Assembly (NCBI GenBank): GCA_004557455.1
Contig: SFDX01000061.1
Coordinates: forward strand, 1-13,884
Reading direction: 5' to 3'
Length of the DNA stretch: 13,884 bases
Source: Akkermansia muciniphila
GTDB lineage: Bacteria; Verrucomicrobiota; Verrucomicrobiia; Verrucomicrobiales; Akkermansiaceae
Shown: in pieces, positions 1-7,514 of the stretch
How the letters are laid out: every line of letters begins with the position of its first letter
Numbering within the stretch: position 1 is the stretch's first letter
Translations under genes and position numbers: made by a program
Notes under the pieces: model-generated
The model's database searches: none
What the model was told of the DNA's origin: nothing
The model's input: the letters and a program-made list of their open reading frames with translations, nothing else

Positions 1-1
1 T

Positions 2-1783
2 GCCGGCAGCGAGGCGGAGTCCGCGGCCGACAGCGGGGTGGCGGATGCCATCTCGCGCATGGTCATGCCGCATGTTGTCTTTGATGAGGCCTCCCTGGAT
101 GAGGTGGTGACGGCCCTGCAAAACCAGATTTCACGCTTCGAGAGCAACGGCATTCGCGCCGCGCGCTCGATTAACCTGGTGACCAACTTCGGCTTGCAGA
201 CATCGCCGGCCTACAAGAGCCTGGCGGAGCGCCGCGTGACCCTCGATCTGTCCGATGTCTCCGTGAAGGATGTGCTGGATATACTTTGCTCCCAGTTGGG
301 GGTGAAGTACTACTACACGCAGGTGGGCGTGGAGCTTACCTACACGGGCCGTGACTTCGGGCCGCTGGTGGACCGCACATTCTCCGTGCCCCCGCATTTC
401 TTCGACGGAGCGGATGCGGGTGACTCCGATGAGGAAAGCGACGGCATGGATGATGAGGGCGGCAAGGTGCGTGTGGGCCGCGTTGATCCCGTGAAGGCCC
501 TCAAGGCGATGAAGGTAGCCTTCCCGGAGGGTTCGTATGCCCGTTACTCGCCCTCCACCCGCCAGCTTCATGTGCGCAACACGGCGTATAACCTGGATGA
601 GATTCAGGAGCTTCTGAGTGCCCCGATGGACGGGGAGAAGCTCATTGTGTTGAATGTGATCATGGCCCAGGTGAGCCAGGAGGATTTGGAGGAGTTGGGC
701 TTTGACTGGATGTTCAGCTCCGCTCTGAACAACGAGATTTATTCCACCGGCGGCAAGCTGCTGGACCCGACGACGCAGTTGCCCGTTATCGGTGCCGGTG
801 TTTCTTCCGGCCGGGATGTGGGACCCTTCCCGCGGCAGAGTGTGACGGAGGGGCTGCGCTCCAACGTGCGCCTGATGAACAGTGACAGCCTGGACAGCTT
901 GGTCTCCAGCGGTTCTGCTAAGAAGTACTACGCGAACGCTGCCACCAAGGCCCCCGGTTTCTTCTCCTTCCGCGCGGCGTGGAAATCGGCGGACCTCGGG
1001 GTGATCATGCGCGGTCTGAGCCAGAAGAAGGGCTGTGACTTGCTCTCCAACCCGCGCACGGTGTTCCGCGCCGGCTCGGAGGAGCAGATCGTGTTTGCCA
1101 ACGTGCACGAGTTCTTCTACCCCACCAACTGGGATTCCCCGCAGATTGTGACCTCCACTACTACGGATGCCGATGAGGAGGACCGGGAGGACGATGATGA
1201 CTACTACGACGACTACGATGATAACAGCGGCGGTACGGCCATGGTGACCCCGGCGCACCCCACGGATTTCGTGCGCTTCGGTATGTCGGAGGACTCGGTG
1301 GGCGGTATCGGGCCGGTGTTGCAGGTGCACAAGGCGGAGCTGAATGCGGATAACACCTTGGTGAACCTCGCCCTGACCTTTACCTACAACGACTTCGAGG
1401 GTCTGGTGAACTGGGGCACGCCGTTGGTGCAGCCGCAGCAGATTGAGGACGCCGACGGCAACATGACCGTGAACGAGGTGGAGCTGACCCCCAACTACAT
1501 CCTCATGCCGGTGTTCAAACGCTATTTTGCCAACACGGAGGTATCGCTGGTGCCCGGTACGGTGCTGGTGCTCGGCGGTTTGCAGGAGGCCCGAAACGTG
1601 AAGTTTGAGGATAAGGTGCCCGTGCTGGGTGACCTGCCCTTGGTGGGCCGCCTCTTCCGCTCCGAGGGTGAGAGCAATATCCGCAAGATGATGATGATTT
1701 TTGCCAAGGTGGACGTGGTTGATCCGACGGGTCGCGATATCAACACGGGGGTTCGTCCCTCGCAGTTCACGGACGGTATTTAA
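2..1783 (+). CDS. Secretin (type II/III secretion / type IV pilus-like outer-membrane pore), 5'-truncated by window edge
   Basis: The frame is already open at base 2, so the true start lies upstream. The GTG at 38 is just an internal valine codon. The C-terminal third is a typical secretin domain: a long beta-rich region ending in VPVLGDLPLVGRLFR (about nt 1616-1660), which matches the family signature (P-x-LGD-P-x-xG-x-LF). It is followed by a short conserved tail, MMMIFAKVDVVDPTG. The upstream part has small alpha/beta modules resembling secretin N domains (for example the LDLSDVSVKDVLDIL segment near nt 239-283). Secretins form multimeric outer-membrane channels for type II secretion or type IV pili. 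A very acidic, Tyr-containing insert (nt 1166-1225) interrupts the secretin domain. The next gene starts 12 bp downstream, suggesting one transcript. In Akkermansia a secretin belongs to the pilus-like Amuc_1098-1102 cluster. Equivalence to that locus is inference, not shown. Confidence 0.88.
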   Translation, partial: AGSEAESAADSGVADAISRMVMPHVVFDEASLDEVVTALQNQISRFESNGIRAARSINLVTNFGLQTSPAYKSLAERRVTLDLSDVSVKDVLDILCSQLGVKYYYTQVGVELTYTGRDFGPLVDRTFSVPPHFFDGADAGDSDEESDGMDDEGGKVRVGRVDPVKALKAMKVAFPEGSYARYSPSTRQLHVRNTAYNLDEIQELLSAPMDGEKLIVLNVIMAQVSQEDLEELGFDWMFSSALNNEIYSTGGKLLDPTTQLPVIGAGVSSGRDVGPFPRQSVTEGLRSNVRLMNSDSLDSLVSSGSAKKYYANAATKAPGFFSFRAAWKSADLGVIMRGLSQKKGCDLLSNPRTVFRAGSEEQIVFANVHEFFYPTNWDSPQIVTSTTTDADEEDREDDDDYYDDYDDNSGGTAMVTPAHPTDFVRFGMSEDSVGGIGPVLQVHKAELNADNTLVNLALTFTYNDFEGLVNWGTPLVQPQQIEDADGNMTVNEVELTPNYILMPVFKRYFANTEVSLVPGTVLVLGGLQEARNVKFEDKVPVLGDLPLVGRLFRSEGESNIRKMMMIFAKVDVVDPTGRDINTGVRPSQFTDGI

Positions 1784-1795
1784 TGCAAGCAAGAT

Positions 1796-3538
1796 ATGAG
1801 AGACAAGAACGATAAGTATGCGGACGATGAGACCGATAACCGGTCACAGGTTCGCAGCATCCTCAGTAAACTGGCGGAGGAGCGTCCCTCGCAGGAAAAA
1901 AAGCGCGAGGTGGTGGTGCGTGAGGATGGTACCAAGGTGATACGCGTGACGAAGAAGCGCCGCGTGATGATCTCCGCCGAGGAGAAGAAACGCCGCGCGC
2001 GCCGCGGGGTGATGTGGACGCTGTTTTCCTTCTTCGTGCTGCTGCTGCTGACCGTGGCGTTCTTTGCCTACCGCATCACGGTGATGACGGGGGACGAGTA
2101 CTTGGCCGGCAAGGTGGAGGAGCTCAAGCGCCTGTGGGGCTGCACGGAGCTGCGCTGCGACGGGCTGAAGCTGACCGCCTCCGGTTTCTCGGTCGACCGA
2201 CTGGAGGCGCGTTTCCCGGAGACTTCCATGCTGGAGAGTGTGGTGCTGAGCAAGGTGGACGGCGATGTGGGGCTGCTGAGCTTTGCTACCGGTGTGCTGC
2301 GTACGGAGCGCACGGCCATCGGGTCTGCGGACATCGTGCTGCGCGTGGGGGACGGTCTGCTGCATCTGGACCGCGCGAATCCCGCGGGGCTGTGGCAGAT
2401 GGGCCGCGTGGAGTGCAGCCGTCTGAATGTGGCGTGGAAGGATGGCGATGCCACGCCCGTTGCCCTGACCGATGTGGCCGGTTATATGTACGCCGTCCCC
2501 TCCCGTCAGGATACGACCTCCTTGGTGATGCACGACGGCAAGCTGCAAATGCGCGGCTGGCCTGCGGTGCGGTTGACGGAGGGCAAGATGCTGATTTCCG
2601 ACTACGCCGTGCCGTCTTTCTCCTTCACCGGTACGACCGATAACCCGACTTCCACGGCCCCCGGGACGGAGTCCCGTTTGTCCGTGAGCGGCGAAATCGC
2701 GGAGCGCGGTGCGCTGGCGGGTCCCTTTGTGTTCGATGCGGATAACATGAGTCTGGGTGCCCTGACGCGGGATGCGTTCGTCTCCTTCCTTCAGGCCCGC
2801 ACGCTGGGCGCGGCTCAGGCCGGTGCCGATGCTGCCGGAACCGTTAAGCTGCCCTTTGCAACGGATCATCCCGTCTTCGGCGGTATGGTGCGGGTGAAGG
2901 GGGTGGAGCTGCAGGGCTTCCCGGCCATGGAGGTGATTGCCGAGCACTTGGAGCGGCAAAACCGCAAGAATTTCCAGCGCCTCAAGCTCTTCCGCGGCGT
3001 GGTGCGTTTGTCCGAGCAGGAGGGAGCCAACGTGCTCACCCTGCAGGAGGGCGACATGGAGGAACGCCGCTTGGTGACGCTGAAGGGTGAGCTGCGCGTC
3101 TTGGCCCCGGAGGACGGGCGCAAGCTGAGCGGTACGCTCGAGTACGGCCTGCCTTCCCGCCTGACGCGCACGGAGTATGCGGACGGTGTGCCGGACCCCC
3201 TCTTTGATGATGACGGCAGCTTCTCCCGCGTCGTGACCACCCTGAGCGGCACGGCGGACTCGCCTTGCGATAACTCCTCCGAGTTGGAGGCGCGCGCCGG
3301 TGTGGCCCGTGCCAACCGCACGGGGCGTCGCCCGGCGGATATGGACATCGATATCGACCAGTTTGCCAAGGACTTTACGGAGAAACATCGGGAGGCGGAG
3401 GCCATCCTGCGCGGTGACGAATCCGACAGTACGCCCGCCCCGCAGTCCGGGGGCTCTGCTCCCTCGGGTGTGGCGCCTTTCGGGGATGACCCCTTTGCCA
3501 CACCGTCGTCCGGTACCCCTTGGCCGCAGAGTAACTGA
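1796..3538 (+). CDS. Hypothetical single-pass envelope protein downstream of secretin
   Basis: I do not recognise the family. The 580-residue product begins at ATG 1796, 12 bp after the secretin stop. The first ~70 residues are highly charged (many Lys, Arg, Glu and Asp) and end in a basic stretch (KKRRARR near 64-70). One transmembrane helix follows at about 72-93 (WTLFSFFVLLLLTVAFFAY). This suggests a cytoplasmic N-terminus and a ~490-residue periplasmic domain, by the positive-inside rule. The periplasmic part looks beta-rich with no motif I can name, and the last ~50 residues are Pro/Ser/Gly-rich and probably disordered. Its place directly behind a secretin suggests an accessory or inner-membrane scaffold of the same secretion or pilus machine, but that rests on position only. 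Large antisense ORFs over it are codon shadows. Confidence 0.85.
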   Translation: MRDKNDKYADDETDNRSQVRSILSKLAEERPSQEKKREVVVREDGTKVIRVTKKRRVMISAEEKKRRARRGVMWTLFSFFVLLLLTVAFFAYRITVMTGDEYLAGKVEELKRLWGCTELRCDGLKLTASGFSVDRLEARFPETSMLESVVLSKVDGDVGLLSFATGVLRTERTAIGSADIVLRVGDGLLHLDRANPAGLWQMGRVECSRLNVAWKDGDATPVALTDVAGYMYAVPSRQDTTSLVMHDGKLQMRGWPAVRLTEGKMLISDYAVPSFSFTGTTDNPTSTAPGTESRLSVSGEIAERGALAGPFVFDADNMSLGALTRDAFVSFLQARTLGAAQAGADAAGTVKLPFATDHPVFGGMVRVKGVELQGFPAMEVIAEHLERQNRKNFQRLKLFRGVVRLSEQEGANVLTLQEGDMEERRLVTLKGELRVLAPEDGRKLSGTLEYGLPSRLTRTEYADGVPDPLFDDDGSFSRVVTTLSGTADSPCDNSSELEARAGVARANRTGRRPADMDIDIDQFAKDFTEKHREAEAILRGDESDSTPAPQSGGSAPSGVAPFGDDPFATPSSGTPWPQSN

Positions 3539-3540
3539 AC

Positions 3541-3548
3541 GAGAGAGG
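3541..3548 (+). promoter_or_regulatory. Ribosome binding site for the DUF374 gene
   Basis: GAGAGAGG lies one base before the ATG at 3550. It is one of the few clear Shine-Dalgarno-like stretches here and fixes the DUF374 start. Most other genes in the window have no obvious one, so translational coupling from the gene upstream may be usual. Confidence 0.45.
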
Positions 3549-3549
3549 C

Positions 3550-4233
3550 ATGAGCAGTGATAAACGTTCGCAGTGGTGGTCCCGGCCCCTCGGGCATGTG
3601 ATGTGGTGTATCATCGCCTCCGTCTGTGCCACCCTGCGCATGCGTCGTGTGTTTGTTTCTCCGGAGGCCGAGAAGTTGCTCGGGAACAGTCCGGTCATCA
3701 TCGTGCTGTGGCATAACCGCACGTTCATGCCCTGCCATTTCTACCGCCGTGTGGTGAAGGGTAAGGTGCCCATGAGCATGCTGACGAGCGCCAGCAAGGA
3801 CGGGGCCATCCTCGAGGCCGTGGCCAATGATTACGGCATGCGGGCCGTGCGCGGTTCCAGTCATCGGCGGGGAGTGGCTGGCTTTCTGGACATGGTGCGC
3901 GAGCTGGAGGACGGCTGCGCCATGTGCATCACCCCGGACGGTCCCAAGGGGCCCCGCTACAAGTTCCGGCCCGGTGCGGTGCGTCTGGCTTCCATGAGCG
4001 GCCTGCCGATTCTGCCGGTCTCGATGGATGTGCCGCATTGCTGGCGGGTGAACAGCGCGTGGGATGGGTACATCATCCCCAAGCCTTTCAGCAAGGTGAC
4101 CTTCCGCATCGGTGCGCCGGTGTATGTTCCCCGTGATTTGACGCCCGAGCAGCAGGAGGACTTCTGCCGCCGCCTGCGCAGCGAGCTGGCACACGGGCGT
4201 CCGGATTTTGAACCCATTATTTCAGACAACTAA
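3550..4233 (+). CDS. DUF374 family lysophospholipid acyltransferase-like protein
   Basis: The product is 227 residues, a normal size for DUF374. These proteins resemble glycerophospholipid and lipid A acyltransferases and probably transfer an acyl chain at the inner membrane; the actual substrate is unknown. Visible motifs in order are WHNR (54-57) at the catalytic His site, S-x-x-x-DG (80-85), RGSSHRRG (101-108), and TPDGPKGPR (128-136), which is the most characteristic DUF374 block. PILPVSMD follows (153-160). A hydrophobic N-terminal stretch (about 15-28) could anchor it to the membrane. The start is supported by a good purine-rich ribosome binding site (GAGAGAGG, 3541-3548) just before ATG 3550. 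It lies 11 bp after the preceding stop and 3 bp before folD, so it is probably co-transcribed. No damage is apparent. Confidence 0.9.
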   Translation: MSSDKRSQWWSRPLGHVMWCIIASVCATLRMRRVFVSPEAEKLLGNSPVIIVLWHNRTFMPCHFYRRVVKGKVPMSMLTSASKDGAILEAVANDYGMRAVRGSSHRRGVAGFLDMVRELEDGCAMCITPDGPKGPRYKFRPGAVRLASMSGLPILPVSMDVPHCWRVNSAWDGYIIPKPFSKVTFRIGAPVYVPRDLTPEQQEDFCRRLRSELAHGRPDFEPIISDN

Positions 4234-4236
4234 AGC

Positions 4237-5072
4237 ATGAACCCGATTCTCATCAATGGCAAGGAGGTGGCGCAACAGGTGCGCGCCGGTCTCGTTTCGC
4301 AGATTCAGGAGCTGAAGGAGCAGGGGGTGTCGGCTCGAAGGTCAGGGCCTGTGCGGAGCTGGGCCTGCGCTCGTTCCATTACGAGCTGCCGGAGGAGACG
4401 ACGCAGGAGGAGCTTATTTCGCTGATTCATCGGCTGAATGCGGACCCGGAGGTGCACGGCATTCTGGTGCAGAGCCCGCCGCCGCGCCACATCGACGAGA
4501 GCGCGGTTATTCTGAACATCGACCCGCGCAAGGACGTGGACGGCTTCCACCCCGTGAACGTGGCCAAGCTGGTGCTGGAGGATGAAACCGGTTTTGTGCC
4601 CTGCACGCCGCTGGGCTGCATGGAGCTGCTGAAGTCCGCCGGGGTGGAGACCGCCGGCAAGCACGCCGTGGTCATCGGCCGCAGCATGATTGTCGGCAAG
4701 CCGATGGCGCATCTGCTGCTCGGCAAGAAGGCTAACGCCACGGTGACCGTCGCGCACTCCCGCACGGCAGACCTGCCGGGGCTGTGCCGCACGGCGGACA
4801 TCCTGGTGGCGGCCGTGGGTCGACCGGCCATGGTGACGCGGGATTTCATCAAGCCCGGGGCCGTGGTCATCGATGTGGGTATCAACCGCATCGCGGATGC
4901 GACTCGGCCGCGCGGTTACCGCATTGTGGGTGATGTGGACTTTGACGGCGTGCAGGATCTTTGCTCGGCCATTACCCCCGTTCCCGGCGGGGTGGGGCCC
5001 ATGACCATCGCGATGCTGATGGCCAACACGGTGAAGGCTTGCCGACAGTTGACGGCGAATACGGCACACTGA
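4237..5072 (+). pseudogene. folD: folD, methylenetetrahydrofolate dehydrogenase/cyclohydrolase, broken by internal deletion and frameshift
   Basis: FolD is a bifunctional cytosolic enzyme that interconverts 5,10-methylene-, methenyl- and 10-formyl-tetrahydrofolate. The N-terminal frame from ATG 4237 gives MNPILINGKEVAQQVRAGL, a clear FolD start, but leaves register at about 4332 and stops at 4423-4425. A second frame, from 4332 to the TGA at 5070-5072, carries the rest: SKVRACAELGL (with the usual catalytic Lys), HGILVQ, KDVDGFHPVNV, PCTPLGC, the nucleotide-binding region VVIGRSMIVGKP, DVGINR, and the signature PVPGGVGPMT. Compared with E. coli FolD, about 18 residues (the beta strand containing PGLAVVLVG through the catalytic-site Tyr) are missing at the junction. 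The frames differ such that the missing length must be 1 mod 3, so about 55 bp. Ribosomal frameshifting alone would not restore the lost strand and Tyr. The rest looks well conserved, so the loss is recent or an assembly error. It lies 3 bp after the acyltransferase and 4 bp before the YbaK gene. Confidence 0.88.
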
Positions 5073-5076
5073 GCGC

Positions 5077-5568
5077 ATGAAGGCGGCGGAAAAGACAAAC
5101 GTGATGCGTCTGCTGGAGCAGAAGAAGATCCCCTACACGGCTTACGAGTACGAAAGCGAGGGGGCCATCTCCGGCACCGAGGTGGCGGAGAAGCTGGGGC
5201 AGAATCCCGAGCAGGTCTTCAAAACCCTGGTGACCACCGGTAAGAGTACGGCGCACTATGTCTTTGTCATCCCCGTCGGCGCGGGGCTGGACCTCAAGAA
5301 GGCGGCCAAGGCGGTGGGCGAGAAGTCCCTGGAGATGCTTAAGCAGAAGGATTTGTTGCCCCTCACCGGCTATGTGCACGGCGGCTGTTCGCCCATCGGC
5401 ATGAAGAAGGCCCTGCGCACGACGCTGGACGCCTCCGCCGAGCGTTTCGGTACCATCATTTTCTCCGGCGGTCGCATCGGTGTACAGGTGGAGGTGGCCC
5501 CGGCGGATTTGGCCCGCTTGGTGCGTTTTCAGACCGCAGATGTTACCACGGATCTTATTCACCGCTGA
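5077..5568 (+). CDS. YbaK/EbsC family Cys-tRNA(Pro) deacylase
   Basis: The 163-residue product matches the YbaK branch of the prolyl-tRNA synthetase editing-domain superfamily. These cytosolic enzymes remove cysteine wrongly loaded onto tRNA(Pro), protecting translation accuracy. Diagnostic features are the FKTL motif with its Lys at 49, thought to act in catalysis, and the block GYVHGGCSPIGMKK (98-111), which is highly specific for YbaK/EbsC. Length is normal (about 155-165 residues) and no disruption is visible. ATG 5077 comes 4 bp after the folD stop, so the genes are likely co-transcribed, although there is no obvious functional link. The gene symbol ybaK would be acceptable. I leave it blank because paralogues (EbsC, ProX, YeaK) share the fold and cannot be fully separated by eye. 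Confidence 0.9.
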   Translation: MKAAEKTNVMRLLEQKKIPYTAYEYESEGAISGTEVAEKLGQNPEQVFKTLVTTGKSTAHYVFVIPVGAGLDLKKAAKAVGEKSLEMLKQKDLLPLTGYVHGGCSPIGMKKALRTTLDASAERFGTIIFSGGRIGVQVEVAPADLARLVRFQTADVTTDLIHR

Positions 5569-5579
5569 AGATGCAGATT

Positions 5580-5610
5580 TTGAACACAAACCCCTGCGGG
5601 GGTGTCTAAT
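5580..5610 (+). promoter_or_regulatory. Weak candidate promoter for the Bat operon
   Basis: TTGAAC (5580-5585) and TCTAAT (5605-5610) resemble sigma70 -35 and -10 boxes, but the 19-bp spacer is too long to be convincing and it overlaps a hairpin. It is listed because the 107-bp gap is the most likely place for an operon promoter. Confidence 0.2.
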
Positions 5611-5654
5611 CCCGTAATTCCCTTTGCCCGTTCGGCGGAAAACGCTGCGACGGG
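5585..5654 (+). other. Two potential hairpins in the ybaK-moxR gap
   Basis: The 107-bp gap contains two inverted repeats. The first is ACAC(AAA)CCCC-TGC-GGGGGTGT (about 5585-5605), with an AAA bulge. The second pairs 5627-5631 with 5650-5654 and 5633-5637 with 5643-5647 around a GAAAA loop. Neither is followed directly by a T-run, so classical intrinsic termination is not supported. They may be leader structures before moxR. Confidence 0.3.
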
Positions 5655-5675
5655 CCCGGGGTGTGCAGTTTTGAT

Positions 5676-6659
5676 ATGAATACTCAGGAACTCAGTGAGA
5701 AGATCGCCCGCGCCTCCGGCTGGGTGGGCGAGGTTAAGCAAGAAATGGCCAAAGTGGTGGTGGGGCAGCGCGTGCTGATCAACCGCCTGATCCTCAGCCT
5801 GCTGTGCAAGGGGCATGTGCTGCTGGAGGGTGTGCCCGGCTTGGCCAAGACGATGTCCGTGAAGGCGCTGGCGGGTACCATGCACGCGGCCTTCTCTCGC
5901 ATTCAGTTTACGCCTGATTTGCTGCCTGCCGACCTGCTCGGTACCATGATTTACAACCCGGAGGAGCGCGCCTTCAGTGCCAAGAAGGGGCCCGTGTTTG
6001 CCAATCTGGTGCTGGCAGATGAAATTAACCGTGCCCCGGCCAAGGTGCAGAGTGCTCTGCTGGAGGCCATGCAGGAGCGCCAGGTGACGCTGGGGGAGAC
6101 GAGTTATCCGCTGCCGAACCCCTTCCTGGTGCTGGCGACGCAGAACCCGATTGAGCAGGAGGGTACTTACCAGCTTCCGGAGGCGCAGTTGGACCGTTTC
6201 CTCTTCAAGGTTATCGTGGATTATCCCACCCGCGAGGAGGAGGTGCAGGTGTTGCAGATGATGAGCCACACGGGTGCGGCGCCGTCCACTTCTCCCGTGG
6301 TCACCGTGCAGCAGATCGATGCGTCGCGTGACCTGATGAACGAGATTTATCTCGATCCCGCGGTGCAGAATTACATCGTTGACCTGGTGCGCGCTACCCG
6401 CAATCCCGCTGCGTTGGATAAATCGCTGGAGGGTATGGTGCGTGCCGGTGCGTCGCCCCGTGCTACGATTAACATCTCTCTGGCGGCGAAGGCTCTTGCG
6501 TTCACGCGCTGCCGCGCCTTTGTGACGCCGCAGGATGTGAAGGACCTGGCGCATGATATTCTGCGCCACCGCATTCTGCTTTCCTACGAGGCGGAGGCGT
6601 CCAACATTTCGGCGGATGCCATTGTGGATCGCATTCTGTCCAAGGTCCCCGTTCCGTAA
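5676..6659 (+). CDS. MoxR family AAA+ ATPase
   Basis: The 327-residue product is a canonical MoxR ATPase, a cytosolic AAA+ enzyme whose family members act as chaperones or activators of VWA/MIDAS proteins encoded beside them. It shows Walker A GVPGLAKT (52-59), Walker B LVLADEIN (111-118), a sensor-1 region LATQNPIEQEGTYQLPEAQ (153-171) and DRF just after. I choose ATG 5676 over the upstream GTG 5661 because it gives MNTQEL, the same opening as the next gene, and fits the family's usual length. It begins the Bat operon. The DUF58 gene starts 15 bp after its stop. All key motifs are present and no lesion is seen. It probably supplies the ATP-driven step for the VWA proteins downstream; this is family knowledge plus context. 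Confidence 0.95.
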   Translation: MNTQELSEKIARASGWVGEVKQEMAKVVVGQRVLINRLILSLLCKGHVLLEGVPGLAKTMSVKALAGTMHAAFSRIQFTPDLLPADLLGTMIYNPEERAFSAKKGPVFANLVLADEINRAPAKVQSALLEAMQERQVTLGETSYPLPNPFLVLATQNPIEQEGTYQLPEAQLDRFLFKVIVDYPTREEEVQVLQMMSHTGAAPSTSPVVTVQQIDASRDLMNEIYLDPAVQNYIVDLVRATRNPAALDKSLEGMVRAGASPRATINISLAAKALAFTRCRAFVTPQDVKDLAHDILRHRILLSYEAEASNISADAIVDRILSKVPVP

Positions 6660-6674
6660 AGCTCGCTGCTTGCC

Positions 6675-7508
6675 ATGAACACGCAGGAAATCATGCAGAA
6701 AGTGCGCCGTATCGAGATGCGGGCGCGCAAGTTGGCAACGGCCACCTTTGCCGGGCAGTACCGCTCCGGTTTTCGTGGCCAGGGCTTGGATTTTGACGAT
6801 GCGCGCACGGGGGTGCCCTATGTGCGGCGTTTCCACGAGGAGCGTGAGCAGGTGCTGCTGTTGTGCGTGGATGTGAGTGCCTCCATGAACTACGCGGGGG
6901 CAGGGCAGGCGGATACCAAGCGCGAGTATGCCGCGCTGCTGGCCGCTGTTTTGGCCTACAGTGCGGCCCGCAATGGGGATAAGGTGGGCTTGCTGCTTTT
7001 CGGGTGCCGGCCGAATCGCTATCTGCGCCCGGATAAGGGCATGCGCCAGTGCCTGCGTATCATCAATGAAATCCTCACGGCTCCGGCGGATGGCCCGGAT
7101 GATACGGCGGAGGCGGTCTCCAATGCCGTGCTGCGGAGTCAGCGGAAGCCTGCCATGGTGTTTTTGGTGAGCGATTTTTTGATGGCACCGGATAAGCAGG
7201 CGATGGGGCGCCTCAGTTTCCGTCATGAGTTGGTGCCCGTGCGGGTGAATGATGCTGCGGAGTTGCAGTTGCCCGCAGCGGGGCGCGTTTATGTACAGAA
7301 TGCAGAGACGGGGGGATTGCTGACCGGTAATTTTTCGGATGCGCGTTTGCGCCGCCTGCATGCCGCTGCGGTGCGGGAGCATTTGGAGGCATGGGATCAT
7401 CTGTTCACGCAATCGGGTGTGGATGCCCTTCGGTTGATGACGGGGGAGGATTTTATGCCGGACCTGCGTGCTTTGTTTGCACGGAGAAGCAGATTTTTCG
7501 CTCATTGA
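6675..7508 (+). CDS. DUF58 (VWA-like) protein lacking the hallmark Y-x-x-GD-x-R-x-I-D-W block
   Basis: DUF58 proteins regularly follow MoxR in Bat-type operons and contain a VWA-like domain. The 277-residue product has the usual opening (YRSGFRGQGLDFDD, 29-42) and the following block PYVRRFHEEREQ (48-59), then a VWA strand with DVSASM (66-71) and a later FLVSDF. Most DUF58 proteins have a conserved segment between these (roughly R-E-Y-x-x-GD-D-x-R-x-I-D-W-x-x-x-AR). Here FDDAR (40-44) runs straight into TGVPYV. About 20 residues are absent, in frame, consistent with recombination between two Ala-Arg codons at 6801-6806. The ORF itself stays open, and the missing block is the family's best conserved part, so function is doubtful. 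ATG 6675 is 15 bp after moxR and parallels its MNTQE start. Confidence 0.9.
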   Translation: MNTQEIMQKVRRIEMRARKLATATFAGQYRSGFRGQGLDFDDARTGVPYVRRFHEEREQVLLLCVDVSASMNYAGAGQADTKREYAALLAAVLAYSAARNGDKVGLLLFGCRPNRYLRPDKGMRQCLRIINEILTAPADGPDDTAEAVSNAVLRSQRKPAMVFLVSDFLMAPDKQAMGRLSFRHELVPVRVNDAAELQLPAAGRVYVQNAETGGLLTGNFSDARLRRLHAAAVREHLEAWDHLFTQSGVDALRLMTGEDFMPDLRALFARRSRFFAH

Positions 7509-7514
7509 GGTGCC

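Noticed and set aside
131..1792. Long antisense ORF over the secretin gene (and similar ones at 1844-3388 and 5559-7679)
   Set aside because: His/Arg/Leu-rich shadow ORFs typical of GC-rich codons on the opposite strand; no recognisable domain.
4237..5072. Programmed ribosomal frameshift to make FolD
   Set aside because: No slippery heptamer or stimulating structure was recognised, and the conserved beta strand with the active-site Tyr is missing outright.
5585..5605. Intrinsic terminator after the YbaK gene
   Set aside because: The stem is bulged and followed by CTAATCCC, not a T-run.
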